Positions 32,307 through 42,362 are shown, numbered from the stretch's first letter. The stretch is DNA of 64,000 nt from UBA6522 sp965205045 (GCA_965205045.1 OZ242031.1:3410001-3474000); one strand, 5' to 3'. Numbers and translations: made by a program. The notes: a model not told the origin generated them from the sequence alone.

Positions 32307-35300
32307 GTCTTCCCCCGCATTCTGCGGGGGCCTCATTGAAGCTCATCCAGCGCCGCCTGTACGGCAGCATTGATGCCGGTCTTCCCCCGCATTCTGCGGG
32401 GGCCTCATTGAAGCCGGCGCGGTGTATGTGGCCGATGCGGACGCTGAGCCGGGTCTTCCCCCGCATTCTGCGGGGGCCTCATTGAAGCGTTGCCCTCGGC
32501 GTCGAGCAGGCGAACATCGCCGGGTCTTCCCCCGCATTCTGCGGGGGCCTCATTGAAGCATTGCGAACTTGGGCCTGTGCGCCTCGCGGTGGTCGGGGTC
32601 TTCCCCCGCATTCTGCGGGGGCCTCATTGAAGCCCGTTACCGCCTATCCGCTGGAAGATGCCGGGGCGGGCGTCTTCCCCCGCATTCTGCGGGGGCCTCA
32701 TTGAAGCCTAGCTAGCTAGAAAATCTAGGGGTTTACAGGCCGGGTCTTCCCCCGCATTCTGCGGGGGCCTCATTGAAGCACATCCCCGCCGGGACCTGCT
32801 AGAGTCGCGATGAAGTCTTCCCCCGCATTCTGCGGGGGCCTCATTGAAGCCCGCCCTCTATAAGAGTATATATGCGCTCGTCTGCAGGTCTTCCCCCGCA
32901 TTCTGCGGGGGCCTCATTGAAGCCTGGCGGCCTACGCGGAAACTTACTCCGCGTCGCTTGTCTTCCCCCGCATTCTGCGGGGGCCTCATTGAAGCGTTCA
33001 GGATCGGCTGAATCATTCCGCCGGTCTGATCGTCTTCCCCCGCATTCTGCGGGGGCCTCATTGAAGCGGCATCCGATGAATCTCCCCATCGCTCGTGGCC
33101 ACCTGTCTTCCCCCGCATTCTGCGGGGGCCTCATTGAAGCTCGAAGAACACACCTTTCACTTCCGCCTTTGCAACGTCTTCCCCCGCATTCTGCGGGGGC
33201 CTCATTGAAGCAGCGAGAACAGGGGCAACTGCAGCTCGCTCGCCAGGTCTTCCCCCGCATTCTGCGGGGGCCTCATTGAAGCCGTTAGGCGGGGAGTAGT
33301 CCCCGGTTTCAGTTGCGAGTCTTCCCCCGCATTCTGCGGGGGCCTCATTGAAGCACACGCCGGCCGGGACCTGCTAGAGTCGCAACTGAAGTCTTCCCCC
33401 GCATTCTGCGGGGGCCTCATTGAAGCGAGAACGCCTTGCAGACGGAGGTTTACAACCTGATCCGTCTTCCCCCGCATTCTGCGGGGGCCTCATTGAAGCC
33501 GCCTCCGCGGCCCGGAAGTCTCTCCGAGCTCCGCGTCTTCCCCCGCATTCTGCGGGGGCCTCATTGAAGCCGGTCGTTGAATGCGCTGGAACGCGTGTTG
33601 GCCGAAGGTCTTCCCCCGCATTCTGCGGGGGCCTCATTGAAGCCATTTGTGTAGTACTTGACGGAACGCTGCACTGCACCGTCTTCCCCCGCATTCTGCG
33701 GGGGCCTCATTGAAGCCCGGCGACGATCCACACGTCGCCGATGTTCACGCCGGTCTTCCCCCGCATTCTGCGGGGGCCTCATTGAAGCTTGTCGATGGCG
33801 GATAACAGATATTCCGAAGGCGTGGTCTTCCCCCGCATTCTGCGGGGGCCTCATTGAAGCTTCGGTATCTATCTTTGCCATCGTTCAATCTCCCTGTCTT
33901 CCCCCGCATTCTGCGGGGGCCTCATTGAAGCGGGAAGTATTGATGGCGTCGGTACTGGTTGCCTGCGAGTCTTCCCCCGCATTCTGCGGGGGCCTCATTG
34001 AAGCAACTCGGGGACCATTATAAGGGGTGATTTCCGTTATGTCTTCCCCCGCATTCTGCGGGGGCCTCATTGAAGCGGGCCGGGGGAGCCATTTGATCCA
34101 GCATTGGCGTTTGGTCTTCCCCCGCATTCTGCGGGGGCCTCATTGAAGCAATTTATACGCAGCGTCGAATATCTGCCGCAGTCCTTGTCTTCCCCCGCAT
34201 TCTGCGGGGGCCTCATTGAAGCCTTGAAGTGCCCCGCCCCGATATTGTTTCGGAATAGCAGGTCTTCCCCCGCATTCTGCGGGGGCCTCATTGAAGCCCG
34301 GCTCGAACGTCAACACGGCAATCGGTTCTCGGTCGTCTTCCCCCGCATTCTGCGGGGGCCTCATTGAAGCCGGGATAACCTGTATGCCAAGGGGCTGATC
34401 CGGCGCCGTCTTCCCCCGCATTCTGCGGGGGCCTCATTGAAGCAGCCCCGGTTCTACTTTATCCCCCTTGGGGCGCCGCGTCTTCCCCCGCATTCTGCGG
34501 GGGCCTCATTGAAGCTGCCACGACGCGCAGGAACGCTTTCGGCAACAGGGGTAGTCTTCCCCCGCATTCTGCGGGGGCCTCATTGAAGCAGATACGTTGG
34601 CACCACTTCGCCAACAATTCGGCTGGTCTTCCCCCGCATTCTGCGGGGGCCTCATTGAAGCCTTCGATTTATCGTCCTGACCGCTGTTCGGCAGAGTGGT
34701 CTTCCCCCGCATTCTGCGGGGGCCTCATTGAAGCTTCCGGCATCGGACGCACCATTTGATCGCCATCAGTGTCTTCCCCCGCATTCTGCGGGGGCCTCAT
34801 TGAAGCGCGGCTATAGGTACCCCGGCACGGTTGAAATCGACGGGTCTTCCCCCGCATTCTGCGGGGGCCTCATTGAAGCGAACCGTTCACGGTCGTTATC
34901 CCGTCGAAACTGCGGTCTTCCCCCGCATTCTGCGGGGGCCTCATTGAAGCATGAACTTCATGCGCATCTACGGCGAGGGAGGGAACCGTCTTCCCCCGCA
35001 TTCTGCGGGGGCCTCATTGAAGCCGAACAGCGGGGCAAAACACCTGTACATCGGCGGACGTCTTCCCCCGCATTCTGCGGGGGCCTCATTGAAGCCAATG
35101 CCGGGTAACGGTGAACAACATTTATTTGCCGTCTTCCCCCGCATTCTGCGGGGGCCTCATTGAAGCCGCATGCCGCCCTCGACGTTGAATATCGCGGCGA
35201 TCGTCTTCCCCCGCATTCTGCGGGGGCCTCATTGAAGCAACTGTCAATGTCAACAAAAGGTCAGACCGTGCCCGGTGTCTTCCCCCGCATTCTGCGGGGG

Positions 35301-36544
35301 CCTCATTGAAGCGGCGGCGGCCAGGCCCGCAGCGCCACCAGCCTCACGGTCTTCCCCCGCATTCTGCGGGGGCCTCATTGAAGCATTGCGCTGGCCGGGA
35401 TGGTCAGCACGTCGCCGTTGTCTTCCCCCGCATTCTGCGGGGGCCTCATTGAAGCGCGAACAGTCTCAATTGCAATTGATCGGCAGTCAGGCGTCTTCCC
35501 CCGCATTCTGCGGGGGCCTCATTGAAGCTAGTGCACCGTGTCCGGATGGTTCATCCGGTGCATCGTCTTCCCCCGCATTCTGCGGGGGCCTCATTGAAGC
35601 GGCGGCGGCGCCGACGTGGTCGCCTACGCCGACACGTCTTCCCCCGCATTCTGCGGGGGCCTCATTGAAGCTGGCCCGGCGCCAAACACCCCGTGGCGAG
35701 CGTCCAGGTCTTCCCCCGCATTCTGCGGGGGCCTCATTGAAGCACCGTTGCCGATCAGAACAAGCTGAACCGGCTGAAGGAGTCTTCCCCCGCATTCTGC
35801 GGGGGCCTCATTGAAGCATCGCATCCTCCTGTGTGGTTGGTTGGCCGTGTGCTGTCTTCCCCCGCATTCTGCGGGGGCCTCATTGAAGCATCTTCTTGAG
35901 GATCTTCCCGAGAAATCCGGCGCCGAGTCTTCCCCCGCATTCTGCGGGGGCCTCATTGAAGCGTTGAGCCGGTACGTGAATCCATAGCTCGGCTCGCCGC
36001 GGTCTTCCCCCGCATTCTGCGGGGGCCTCATTGAAGCGCCTTCCTGGGTGGCGAGCGTCTGCCCGAGCACCGGTCTTCCCCCGCATTCTGCGGGGGCCTC
36101 ATTGAAGCGCGGATAACGCGGTCATGCTGCCCTCCTCGCTTCGTCGTCTTCCCCCGCATTCTGCGGGGGCCTCATTGAAGCGAAGCCGGGGCCGACCACT
36201 TCGTCGCGGGTCCACAGGTCTTCCCCCGCATTCTGCGGGGGCCTCATTGAAGCCGATACCGATTGGCCGGAGTTTCCGTTCGGGCTTGATGTCTTCCCCC
36301 GCATTCTGCGGGGGCCTCATTGAAGCAGTTTGACCTTCCTATTCATCTCCGATCCACCTCCTCGTCTTCCCCCGCATTCTGCGGGGGCCTCATTGAAGCG
36401 CGCTGGGCGCGGCGTACTCGGACGATCGCGCCGCGGTCTTCCCCCGCATTCTGCGGGGGCCTCATTGAAGCAGCCTGCTCGAGGGGCTGCCGGAGCGGCG
36501 GCTCTCGCGTCTTCCCCCGCATTCTGCGGGGGCCTCATTGAAGC
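32307..36544 (+). CRISPR. CRISPR array, 59 repeats and 58 spacers, type I-G
   Basis: I counted 59 copies of a 36-nt repeat beginning GTCTTCCCCCGCATTC and ending GGCCTCATTGAAGC. The first is 32307-32342 and the last 36509-36544. Spacers are 35-39 nt. The repeat forms a perfect 8-bp stem CCCCCGCA-ttc-TGCGGGGG, a substrate suited to Cas6-type cleavage by Csb2. All copies read as identical, including the leader-distal end where decay is usual. Open frames across the array (translations such as FCGGLIEA) are artefacts of the repeat. Downstream the pattern stops after 36544, where one more spacer-like stretch leads into a dead transposase. Confidence 0.99.
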
Positions 36545-36735
36545 TTCGAGCGTGCGCCCGATTTTCATCACCCGGACCGAGGGACGGTTCCAGGCGAGTT
36601 TGCTCTCGGGGCGCTTCGGACCGGCGTTTCTGCCCCCCCCCGACTGTGGCTGCTCCGCGTCGCCGGATTGAAACCTGAGTTCGACACTTCCTCATACATG
36701 TTTGGTGTCTGGGCGGACCCGGGGAACGAGGAATC

Positions 36736-37080
36736 AAGGGCTTGCGGGCGTTGTTCGCGCTTGTGGCCAACCGTGTGCTGGCGCCGTCCTCGAAACGGTA
36801 TTGTCAGGACCGGTAGCTGGCCGAGGACGTTCGCATCGAAGGCTGACAGGGGCTCGCATTGCAGCACCTGTGCCGGGCCATGGACGTGCTGGAGGCGCAC
36901 AAGGACGCGTTGGAGGAGGGGTTGTATTTTCGTCTGGCGGACTTGTTGAACCTGGACGTGGAGGTGATGTATTACGACACGACCTCGCTTCACTTCGAGA
37001 TCGCCGAGGAGGACGGGGACGGTCCCGGCGGTGGGGCTTCGGGGCCGCGCAAGCGGGGCCGAACGGGGGCCTATGGCAGG
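36736..37080 (+). pseudogene. IS1634-type transposase remnant
   Basis: One frame reads GLRALFALVANRVLAPSSKR, a stop (TAG 36814-36816), LAEDVRIEG, a second stop (TGA 36844-36846), then LQHLCRAMDVLEAHKDALEE, LYFRLADLLNLDVEVMYYDT and TTSLHFEIAEEDGDG. The last blocks are the DDE-transposase core seen in IS1634-type elements (YDTTSxxFE). With two in-frame stops and both ends missing, it is dead. It lies about 190 bases beyond the last CRISPR repeat. Confidence 0.7.
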
Positions 37081-37116
37081 TCACAGAACCCCGCCTCAAC
37101 GCTTCCAACCGGCTGA

Positions 37117-37423
37117 AATCCTTACAAATAAAGCCTTCGCCGCCCATCCTGAAGCTGGGCTGAACGCCTAGTGACATGGGTGTTTTCCGGAACACCCGCA
37201 AGCCGTTGTTTTGCCTAAGAAAAACGGAGCGGTGTATCTATGAACTGTCGAACCCGAGTGAAAGCGAGGACGGGCCTCGTTCGGCGGTGATGTTCGCTAT
37301 GTTCTGCTGATTGTGAGTCGACGTCCTATCGCAGTCACGCCGACAATCAGGGCTCCTGAGCCTTCAAAGCGGTTCGACCCCTCTGTCCCGAGCGATCTGC
37401 GGGCAACGCCGAAATGCCCATTG
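37117..37423. other. Intergenic with one hairpin
   Basis: No gene is recognised. The inverted repeat GGGTGTT (37178-37184) and AACACCC (37191-37197) with a six-base loop could be a weak terminator or an IS end; no T-tract follows. Confidence 0.4.
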
Positions 37424-37789
37424 CTACGCCGACTTCAACAGAAACGCGTCGACTGGGATCAGCTTCCGATTGACCGGATCGATTCCCAGACTGAATATCT
37501 CCAGGGTGACCGCGCCGAGCAGCGGATGCGATCCCTCATCCCAGAACACGACCGGCGAAATATCTTCACGACCGTCCAGCCGCATCCAGGTTCTGCCGAA
37601 TCCTCTGCGAATGTGGCTGCCGTCGGCGAGAACGAACTTCCGCGTGCCGTGGGGCTCCACCCCCAACCGTTCGAGTATGGAAGCGGGCATCACAGTGTAA
37701 GTCGCGCCGGAGTCCACCATGGCTTCGACGGTTTCGTACCGGTGGCCTTCCGGGTCGGCCACCTCGATCAGGACGGAGAAAGCTCCCAT
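37424..37789 (-). CDS. Retropepsin-like aspartyl protease family protein
   Basis: 121 residues. The active-site signature of single-domain aspartic proteases is MVDSGATYTVMP (DSGA; about residues 25-36). The second hydrophobic-Gly strand is PLLGAVTLEIFSLGIDP. Such small bacterial proteins would need to dimerise to make an active site, as retroviral proteases do. The function is unknown and the substrate cannot be guessed. It sits alone between the transposase remnant and the toxin-antitoxin pair, on the minus strand. Confidence 0.75.
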   Translation of the reverse strand: MGAFSVLIEVADPEGHRYETVEAMVDSGATYTVMPASILERLGVEPHGTRKFVLADGSHIRRGFGRTWMRLDGREDISPVVFWDEGSHPLLGAVTLEIFSLGIDPVNRKLIPVDAFLLKSA

Positions 37790-37973
37790 AAGTTCGGCTT
37801 CAAAGTGAGCATCAGCCGCAAACGCCGGTCATTGTAACCACGGGGATCATTCCCGGCTCGGAGCGAATCTGGTTTGGATGCCCGGAAATGCCCCACCTCT
37901 GGCCGATCAAATTAGTCTTATGCGCAGCCTTATCGCGCTCAACACCCCGTGTCCGGCCTGTATACTTCTCGCG

Positions 37974-38363
37974 ATGAACGCTATCGAACACCGTATCGCC
38001 AGCCGGCTGAAGCACGTTCGTCCCAGCCTGCGCCTGGCAATGTTGTTCGGATCGGTGGCCGAGGGTCGGGAACACTTTGAAAGTGATGTGGACCTCGGGT
38101 TGCTGGACAACGAGCCGCTCGATGCGGACACAATCATCGAGATCGCTCTGGACGTCGGCGCGGAAATCGGCAGACCGGTCGATATCGTGGATGTTTATGG
38201 GGTGCCGCAACCGATCACCGGGAGTGTGCTGCAAGGCAAGCGGCTGCTAGGGTCGGACGAGTGTTTCGCCACGCTCTACACGCGCCATCTGATCGAGCGG
38301 GAGGACTTCGGGCGGCTTCGCAGACGTGTGATGACCGAGCGAATTGACGCATGGATCGGATAA
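37974..38363 (+). CDS. mntA: MNT-type nucleotidyltransferase antitoxin
   Basis: 129 residues. The minimal nucleotidyltransferase motif is AMLFGSVAEGREHFESDVDL (GSxxxG then SDxDL). In MNT-HEPN systems this enzyme neutralises the HEPN RNase by transferring AMP to a Tyr near its active site. The start at 37974 follows a TATACT hexamer (37961-37966) closely. It overlaps the HEPN gene by 13 bases, consistent with a two-gene module. Confidence 0.85.
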   Translation: MNAIEHRIASRLKHVRPSLRLAMLFGSVAEGREHFESDVDLGLLDNEPLDADTIIEIALDVGAEIGRPVDIVDVYGVPQPITGSVLQGKRLLGSDECFATLYTRHLIEREDFGRLRRRVMTERIDAWIG

Positions 38364-38797
38364 TCGTTCAGGAAAAACTCGCAGCCCTGCGGGATCACGT
38401 CGAGTGGATTGAAGAAATTATCCCGGACAGGTACGAGGGATTGGTTGAGGATCGCGTCGCTAAAGAGAGCGTCATTCTCAACATCATCCAAGCCGTCCAG
38501 GTTTGCGTAGACATCGCAATGCATGCTGTGTCAAAAGCCGGTAACGAACGCCCGGCAACCATGCGCGACGCGTTCGATTCGCTTCACAGAATGGGGGTAA
38601 TTTCGGACACAACATCTCGCGCGATGCAGGATGCAGTTCACATACGAAATATCGCCACGCACTCCTACGTCAAGCTGGACTTGCGCATACTCCATACCGC
38701 ATGCACTCAGCATTTGGGAGTGTTCCGGTCGTTTGCTACGCAGATCGGACAGCACGCCGGGTTAGTCGACAGATCGTCGCACGGAGCGGACAAATAG
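38351..38797 (+). CDS. hepT: HEPN-domain toxin (HepT/DUF86 family)
   Basis: This 148-residue all-helical protein has the catalytic RNase motif Rx4H in VHIRNIATHSYV. The DUF86-type N-terminus is EKLAALRDHVEWIEEIIP, and EDRVAKESVILNIIQAVQVC follows. It is expected to cleave RNA (tRNA in known cases) when not AMPylated by the upstream MNT partner. It is the last island gene before tRNA-Leu. The C-terminus is slightly longer than average. Confidence 0.85.
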   Translation: MDRIIVQEKLAALRDHVEWIEEIIPDRYEGLVEDRVAKESVILNIIQAVQVCVDIAMHAVSKAGNERPATMRDAFDSLHRMGVISDTTSRAMQDAVHIRNIATHSYVKLDLRILHTACTQHLGVFRSFATQIGQHAGLVDRSSHGADK

Positions 38798-38943
38798 AGC
38801 GCGACATAGGGGCGGGCCTCATAAGGAGTTTTTGATTACTCAAATCGCGTTCAGTACTGGCGTACGGCACCACCACACGTCATTGCCGCATTCCACCCTG
38901 GCGCGCGGGAAAGAGTCGATGGATAACGCGGGATTGATCCGGT

Positions 38944-39030
<87 letters not shown>

Positions 39031-39071
39031 CGGGGTAGGAAGGCGCCAGAATTTACTGGCTGTACCGATGA

Positions 39072-41330
39072 GTGTCAATCGTGCGTAGCAGCCGGTATCG
39101 GCATCCCATCCCTTCGCGCAGCGAGATCGTGAAGGCGATGGAGGCAGCGGGGCGCCCGCTCACGCTGGTCTCGCTCGCAGGGCATTTGCGGCTCAAGGGC
39201 TCCAGGAACGAGGCCGCGCTCAGGCGCCGGCTCAAGGCCATGGTTCGTGACGGGCAACTCATCCGCAATCGCGCACGGGAATACTGCCTGGCTCACCATC
39301 TCGATCTGGTCATCGGTCAGGTACGTGCGCGCAAGGACGGTTACGGCTTTCTGACACCGGACAGTGGCGGCGAGGACGTCTTCCTCTCGTCGAGAGAAAT
39401 GGGCCGCCTCTGGGACGGTGATCGGGTGGCCGCCCGCATCAGCGTCACCCAGCGCGGCACCGAGGGCCGCGTGGTCGAGATTCTGCAGCGGGCCGTCAGC
39501 GAAGTCGCCGGACGCCTGGTCAGTGAGCGGGGGTTCGACTGGGTGGAAGTGGAGGGGCGTGAGCGGACAAGGGTGCTCATTCCCAGGGGGCAGGGGCAGG
39601 GCGCCGGGGCGGACGACCTGGTTCGGGTCGAGATCACCGCGCATCCGACCAGGCGTAACAATGCCGTCGGGCGCGTCGTTCGCGTGTTGGGCCGATTCGA
39701 CGATCCGGGAGCGCAGACCCTGTCGGCCATCCTGTCGCATGGAATCCCGCACGAATTTTCTCCACGGGTCGAGGCGGCGGCGGCGGCGATGCCCTCGGCT
39801 GTCACGGCTGGCGCGCGGCGTGGGCGCAAGGACCTGCGCAAACTGCCCCTGGTCACCATGGACGGCGCGGACGCGAAGGACTTCGACGACGCGGTCTACT
39901 GCGAACCGGCCGGCCATGGCTGGCGGCTGATTGTTGCGATCGCCGATGTCGCTCACTACGTCCGCGCCGGGACGGGGCTGGATGAAGCGGCCCGGGAACG
40001 GGGGACCTCGGTCTATTTTCCGGATCGGGTCGTTCCCATGTTGCCTGAGGCGCTGTCCAACGGGCTGTGCTCGCTGCAACCCGACGTTGAACGTCTTTGC
40101 CTGTGCTGCGACATGACTGTTTCGGGGCAGGGCGAAGTGAAGCAGTCCCGATTCTACGAGGCGGTCATGCGTTCGGCCCGGCGATTTACCTACGACGAAG
40201 CGGCCCGGCTGCTTTCGGCAGTGTCCGCAAGGTCTGGCAAGCCCGGAGAGTCCGGAAGGCCTGGAGAGTCCGGGCAGGCCGAAAGGTCTGAAATATCCGG
40301 GGAGTCCGGAAGATCCGGAGAGTCTGATGGGAAGTACGCGCCTCCAGCGAACGCGGCCACGTTACGCAGCCTGAAGGCCCTTGCTGGTGTATACGCGGCG
40401 TTCCTGGAACGTCGCCGCGAACGCGGCTGCCTCGAATTCGATCTGGGTGAGGTCGTCCTCGAGCTGGATGACCGGGGTCGAATCGCCAGCGTTGCGCCCC
40501 GCAAGCGCCTTATCGCCCATCGCATCATCGAGGAGTGCATGATCGCCGCCAATGTGGAGGCCGCCAGGTGGCTCCGGAAAGCTCGTGTCCCCAGCCTCTA
40601 CCGGGTGCATGAAGGACCGGGTCCGGAGCGGGTCGACGAGTTGATCCTGTTTCTGCGCACGCTGGGCATCGCGTCCGTTTCGCCCGGTCGTCTGCAACCC
40701 GGCGACATGAACCGGATTCTTAAGGCGACCGAATCGGGACCCGAGGCCGAACTGGTGCAAACCATGTTGCTTCGCTGCATGGCCCGCGCAGAATACAGGC
40801 CGAAGAACAGCGGCCATTTTGGCCTCGCGCTGCCCGCCTACGCGCACTTCACCTCGCCCATTCGCCGTTATCCGGATCTCCTCGTGCACCGGGCCATCAA
40901 GCACCTGCTCCGCAAGGGCGGCGTGAAGGGATTTGGCTACGATTTGGCGGCGATGGAGCATCTCGGCCGCCATTGCTCGCAAGCCGAGCAACGCGCGGAC
41001 GAAGCTGTCCGGGACGTGGAGGAGCGCCTCAAGTGCGCCTGGCTGAAGGATCGTGTCGGAGACCGTTTCACGGTTTCCGTCGCCGGCATCGCGCCATTCG
41101 GACTGTTCGTACGTGTCCCGGAACTCGGGATCGACGGCCTGGTGCACATCTCCTCGCTGCCTCGCGACTATTATCATGTCGGCGCCGGAGGAAGCGCGTT
41201 GACGGGTGAGAATTCAGGCAGGAGTTTCCGTCTGGCCGACCGGTTGCAGGTGGAGCTGACGTCGGTGAGCGTGCGGGAACGCAAGATCGACTTTGTGCCG
41301 GTGGAGCGAAGAAACGAGGCGAGGCACTGA
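39072..41330 (+). CDS. rnr: Ribonuclease R
   Basis: 752 residues from GTG at 39072. Cold-shock-like RNA-binding domains come first (VRARKDGYGFLTPDSGGEDVF). The RNB catalytic domain has TMDGADAKDFDDAVYCE (Mg2+-binding Asp residues) and HFTSPIRRYPDLLVHRAI. A C-terminal S1 domain follows (DRVGDRFTVSVAGIAPFGLF). It is a 3'-to-5' exoribonuclease that degrades structured RNA. Unusual: about residues 384-420 are a low-complexity insert rich in Gly-Glu-Ser (GKPGESGRPGESGQ and variants) inside the RNB domain. An 87-bp piece of the gene is duplicated at 4784-4870. Followed by rlmB as in many gammaproteobacteria. Confidence 0.95.
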   Translation: MSIVRSSRYRHPIPSRSEIVKAMEAAGRPLTLVSLAGHLRLKGSRNEAALRRRLKAMVRDGQLIRNRAREYCLAHHLDLVIGQVRARKDGYGFLTPDSGGEDVFLSSREMGRLWDGDRVAARISVTQRGTEGRVVEILQRAVSEVAGRLVSERGFDWVEVEGRERTRVLIPRGQGQGAGADDLVRVEITAHPTRRNNAVGRVVRVLGRFDDPGAQTLSAILSHGIPHEFSPRVEAAAAAMPSAVTAGARRGRKDLRKLPLVTMDGADAKDFDDAVYCEPAGHGWRLIVAIADVAHYVRAGTGLDEAARERGTSVYFPDRVVPMLPEALSNGLCSLQPDVERLCLCCDMTVSGQGEVKQSRFYEAVMRSARRFTYDEAARLLSAVSARSGKPGESGRPGESGQAERSEISGESGRSGESDGKYAPPANAATLRSLKALAGVYAAFLERRRERGCLEFDLGEVVLELDDRGRIASVAPRKRLIAHRIIEECMIAANVEAARWLRKARVPSLYRVHEGPGPERVDELILFLRTLGIASVSPGRLQPGDMNRILKATESGPEAELVQTMLLRCMARAEYRPKNSGHFGLALPAYAHFTSPIRRYPDLLVHRAIKHLLRKGGVKGFGYDLAAMEHLGRHCSQAEQRADEAVRDVEERLKCAWLKDRVGDRFTVSVAGIAPFGLFVRVPELGIDGLVHISSLPRDYYHVGAGGSALTGENSGRSFRLADRLQVELTSVSVRERKIDFVPVERRNEARH

Positions 41331-41334
41331 ACCC

Positions 41335-42168
41335 ATGGGCGGCCAACATCGCAGGGTCTACGGCGTGCACTCCGTGCGTACGCTTGTGGAAACGCGTCCG
41401 GGAACGATTCGGGAAGCTGTCCTGTTGCGGGGCTCGCGGTCCGGCGCCCTGCCTGCGCTTCGTCGTGCGCTTGAGGCGCTGGGCATCCCCATCGAGGAAG
41501 CCGACCGGGAACGCCTGGACCGGATGAGCGGCGGCGGGCGTCACCAGGGCGTACTGGTGCGGACGGCGGGAATCGTGGAGATGGGTATCGCCGAGTTCGA
41601 GGAACGGGTGATCGGGCGCGGCCGGTCGTTCTCTTGCCTGGTGCTGGATGGCGTTCAGGACCCGCGCAACCTGGGGGCCTGCCTTCGCAACGCCGACGCC
41701 GCCGGAGTGGACGCGGTGGTCGTGCCCAGGCGCCGCGCGGCCGGCCTGACCGCGGCGGCGCTCAAGGCGGCAAGCGGGGCCGCCGCGACCGTCCCCCTCG
41801 TGCGCGTCAACAATCTGGCCGGAACGCTTCGCTGGCTTCGTGACGCGGGCGTGTGGGTCGTCGGGGCGGATGGCGGAGCCTCCCGGACAATCTACCAGGC
41901 CGGGTTCCGGCTGCCCCTGGCGCTCGTGGTCGGTGGCGAGGGTAGGGGGTTGAGGCGCCTCACCCGCGAATTGTGCGACGAAACGCTGTCGATCCCCATG
42001 CGGGGTGTGGTGGAGAGTCTGAACGTGTCGGTCGCCGTCGGCGTGCTGTTGTTCGAGGTGCAGCGGCAGTTGCACGGCCTGGAAAGCAGCGGTGCCGCCC
42101 GGGGGACGGCAGGCCAACAGGCAGGCCAACAGGCAGGCCAACAGGGCCAACAGGGCCAACAGGGTTGA
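41335..42168 (+). CDS. rlmB: 23S rRNA (guanosine-2'-O-)-methyltransferase RlmB
   Basis: 277 residues of SpoU/TrmH type: N-terminal YGVHSVRTLVETRPG, then the SAM-binding trefoil-knot motifs LVLDGVQDPRNLGACLRNAD, LALVVGGEGRGLRRL and SIPMRGVVESLNVSVA. It methylates the ribose of G2251 in 23S rRNA. The start at 41335 is four bases after the rnr stop. The extreme C-terminus is a tandem low-complexity tail (AGQQ repeated, then GQQG repeated) encoded by direct repeats of GGCCAACAG at about 42110-42165, not part of the usual fold. Confidence 0.95.
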   Translation: MGGQHRRVYGVHSVRTLVETRPGTIREAVLLRGSRSGALPALRRALEALGIPIEEADRERLDRMSGGGRHQGVLVRTAGIVEMGIAEFEERVIGRGRSFSCLVLDGVQDPRNLGACLRNADAAGVDAVVVPRRRAAGLTAAALKAASGAAATVPLVRVNNLAGTLRWLRDAGVWVVGADGGASRTIYQAGFRLPLALVVGGEGRGLRRLTRELCDETLSIPMRGVVESLNVSVAVGVLLFEVQRQLHGLESSGAARGTAGQQAGQQAGQQGQQGQQG

Positions 42169-42362
42169 GACTGGCCGTATCCTGAAGTAGCATCTGTCGC
42201 CCTCGACCTGCATCACCCGCCAATGCGCGTGCAGCGCTGCCGGAACTGACGCCGGAAGCCATGGTTCGACCGCACTCGCGGATGGGCAGGGATGAGGGCC
42301 GAAAAAATCGTTTCTCCTTGCCTCACCGGGAATCGGGAGGCTTCAACCGCAAGGAGCCTGCA
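42169..42362. other. Intergenic region before rpsF
   Basis: 194 bases with no gene. It should hold the promoter of the rpsF-rpsR-DUF2232-rplI operon, but I cannot pick a confident -35/-10 pair. It ends with AAGGAG (42351-42356). Confidence 0.4.

Noticed and set aside
36545..36667. Possible extra degenerate CRISPR repeats after the last repeat
   Set aside because: About 36 bases could be a spacer, but nothing after it matches the repeat beyond short C-runs and ATTGAA.
32162..36671. Many open frames on both strands with repeated FCGGLIEA or NEAPAECGGR segments
   Set aside because: They are translations of the CRISPR repeat and spacers. Their repeats coincide with the 36-nt DNA repeat and they have no ribosome binding sites.
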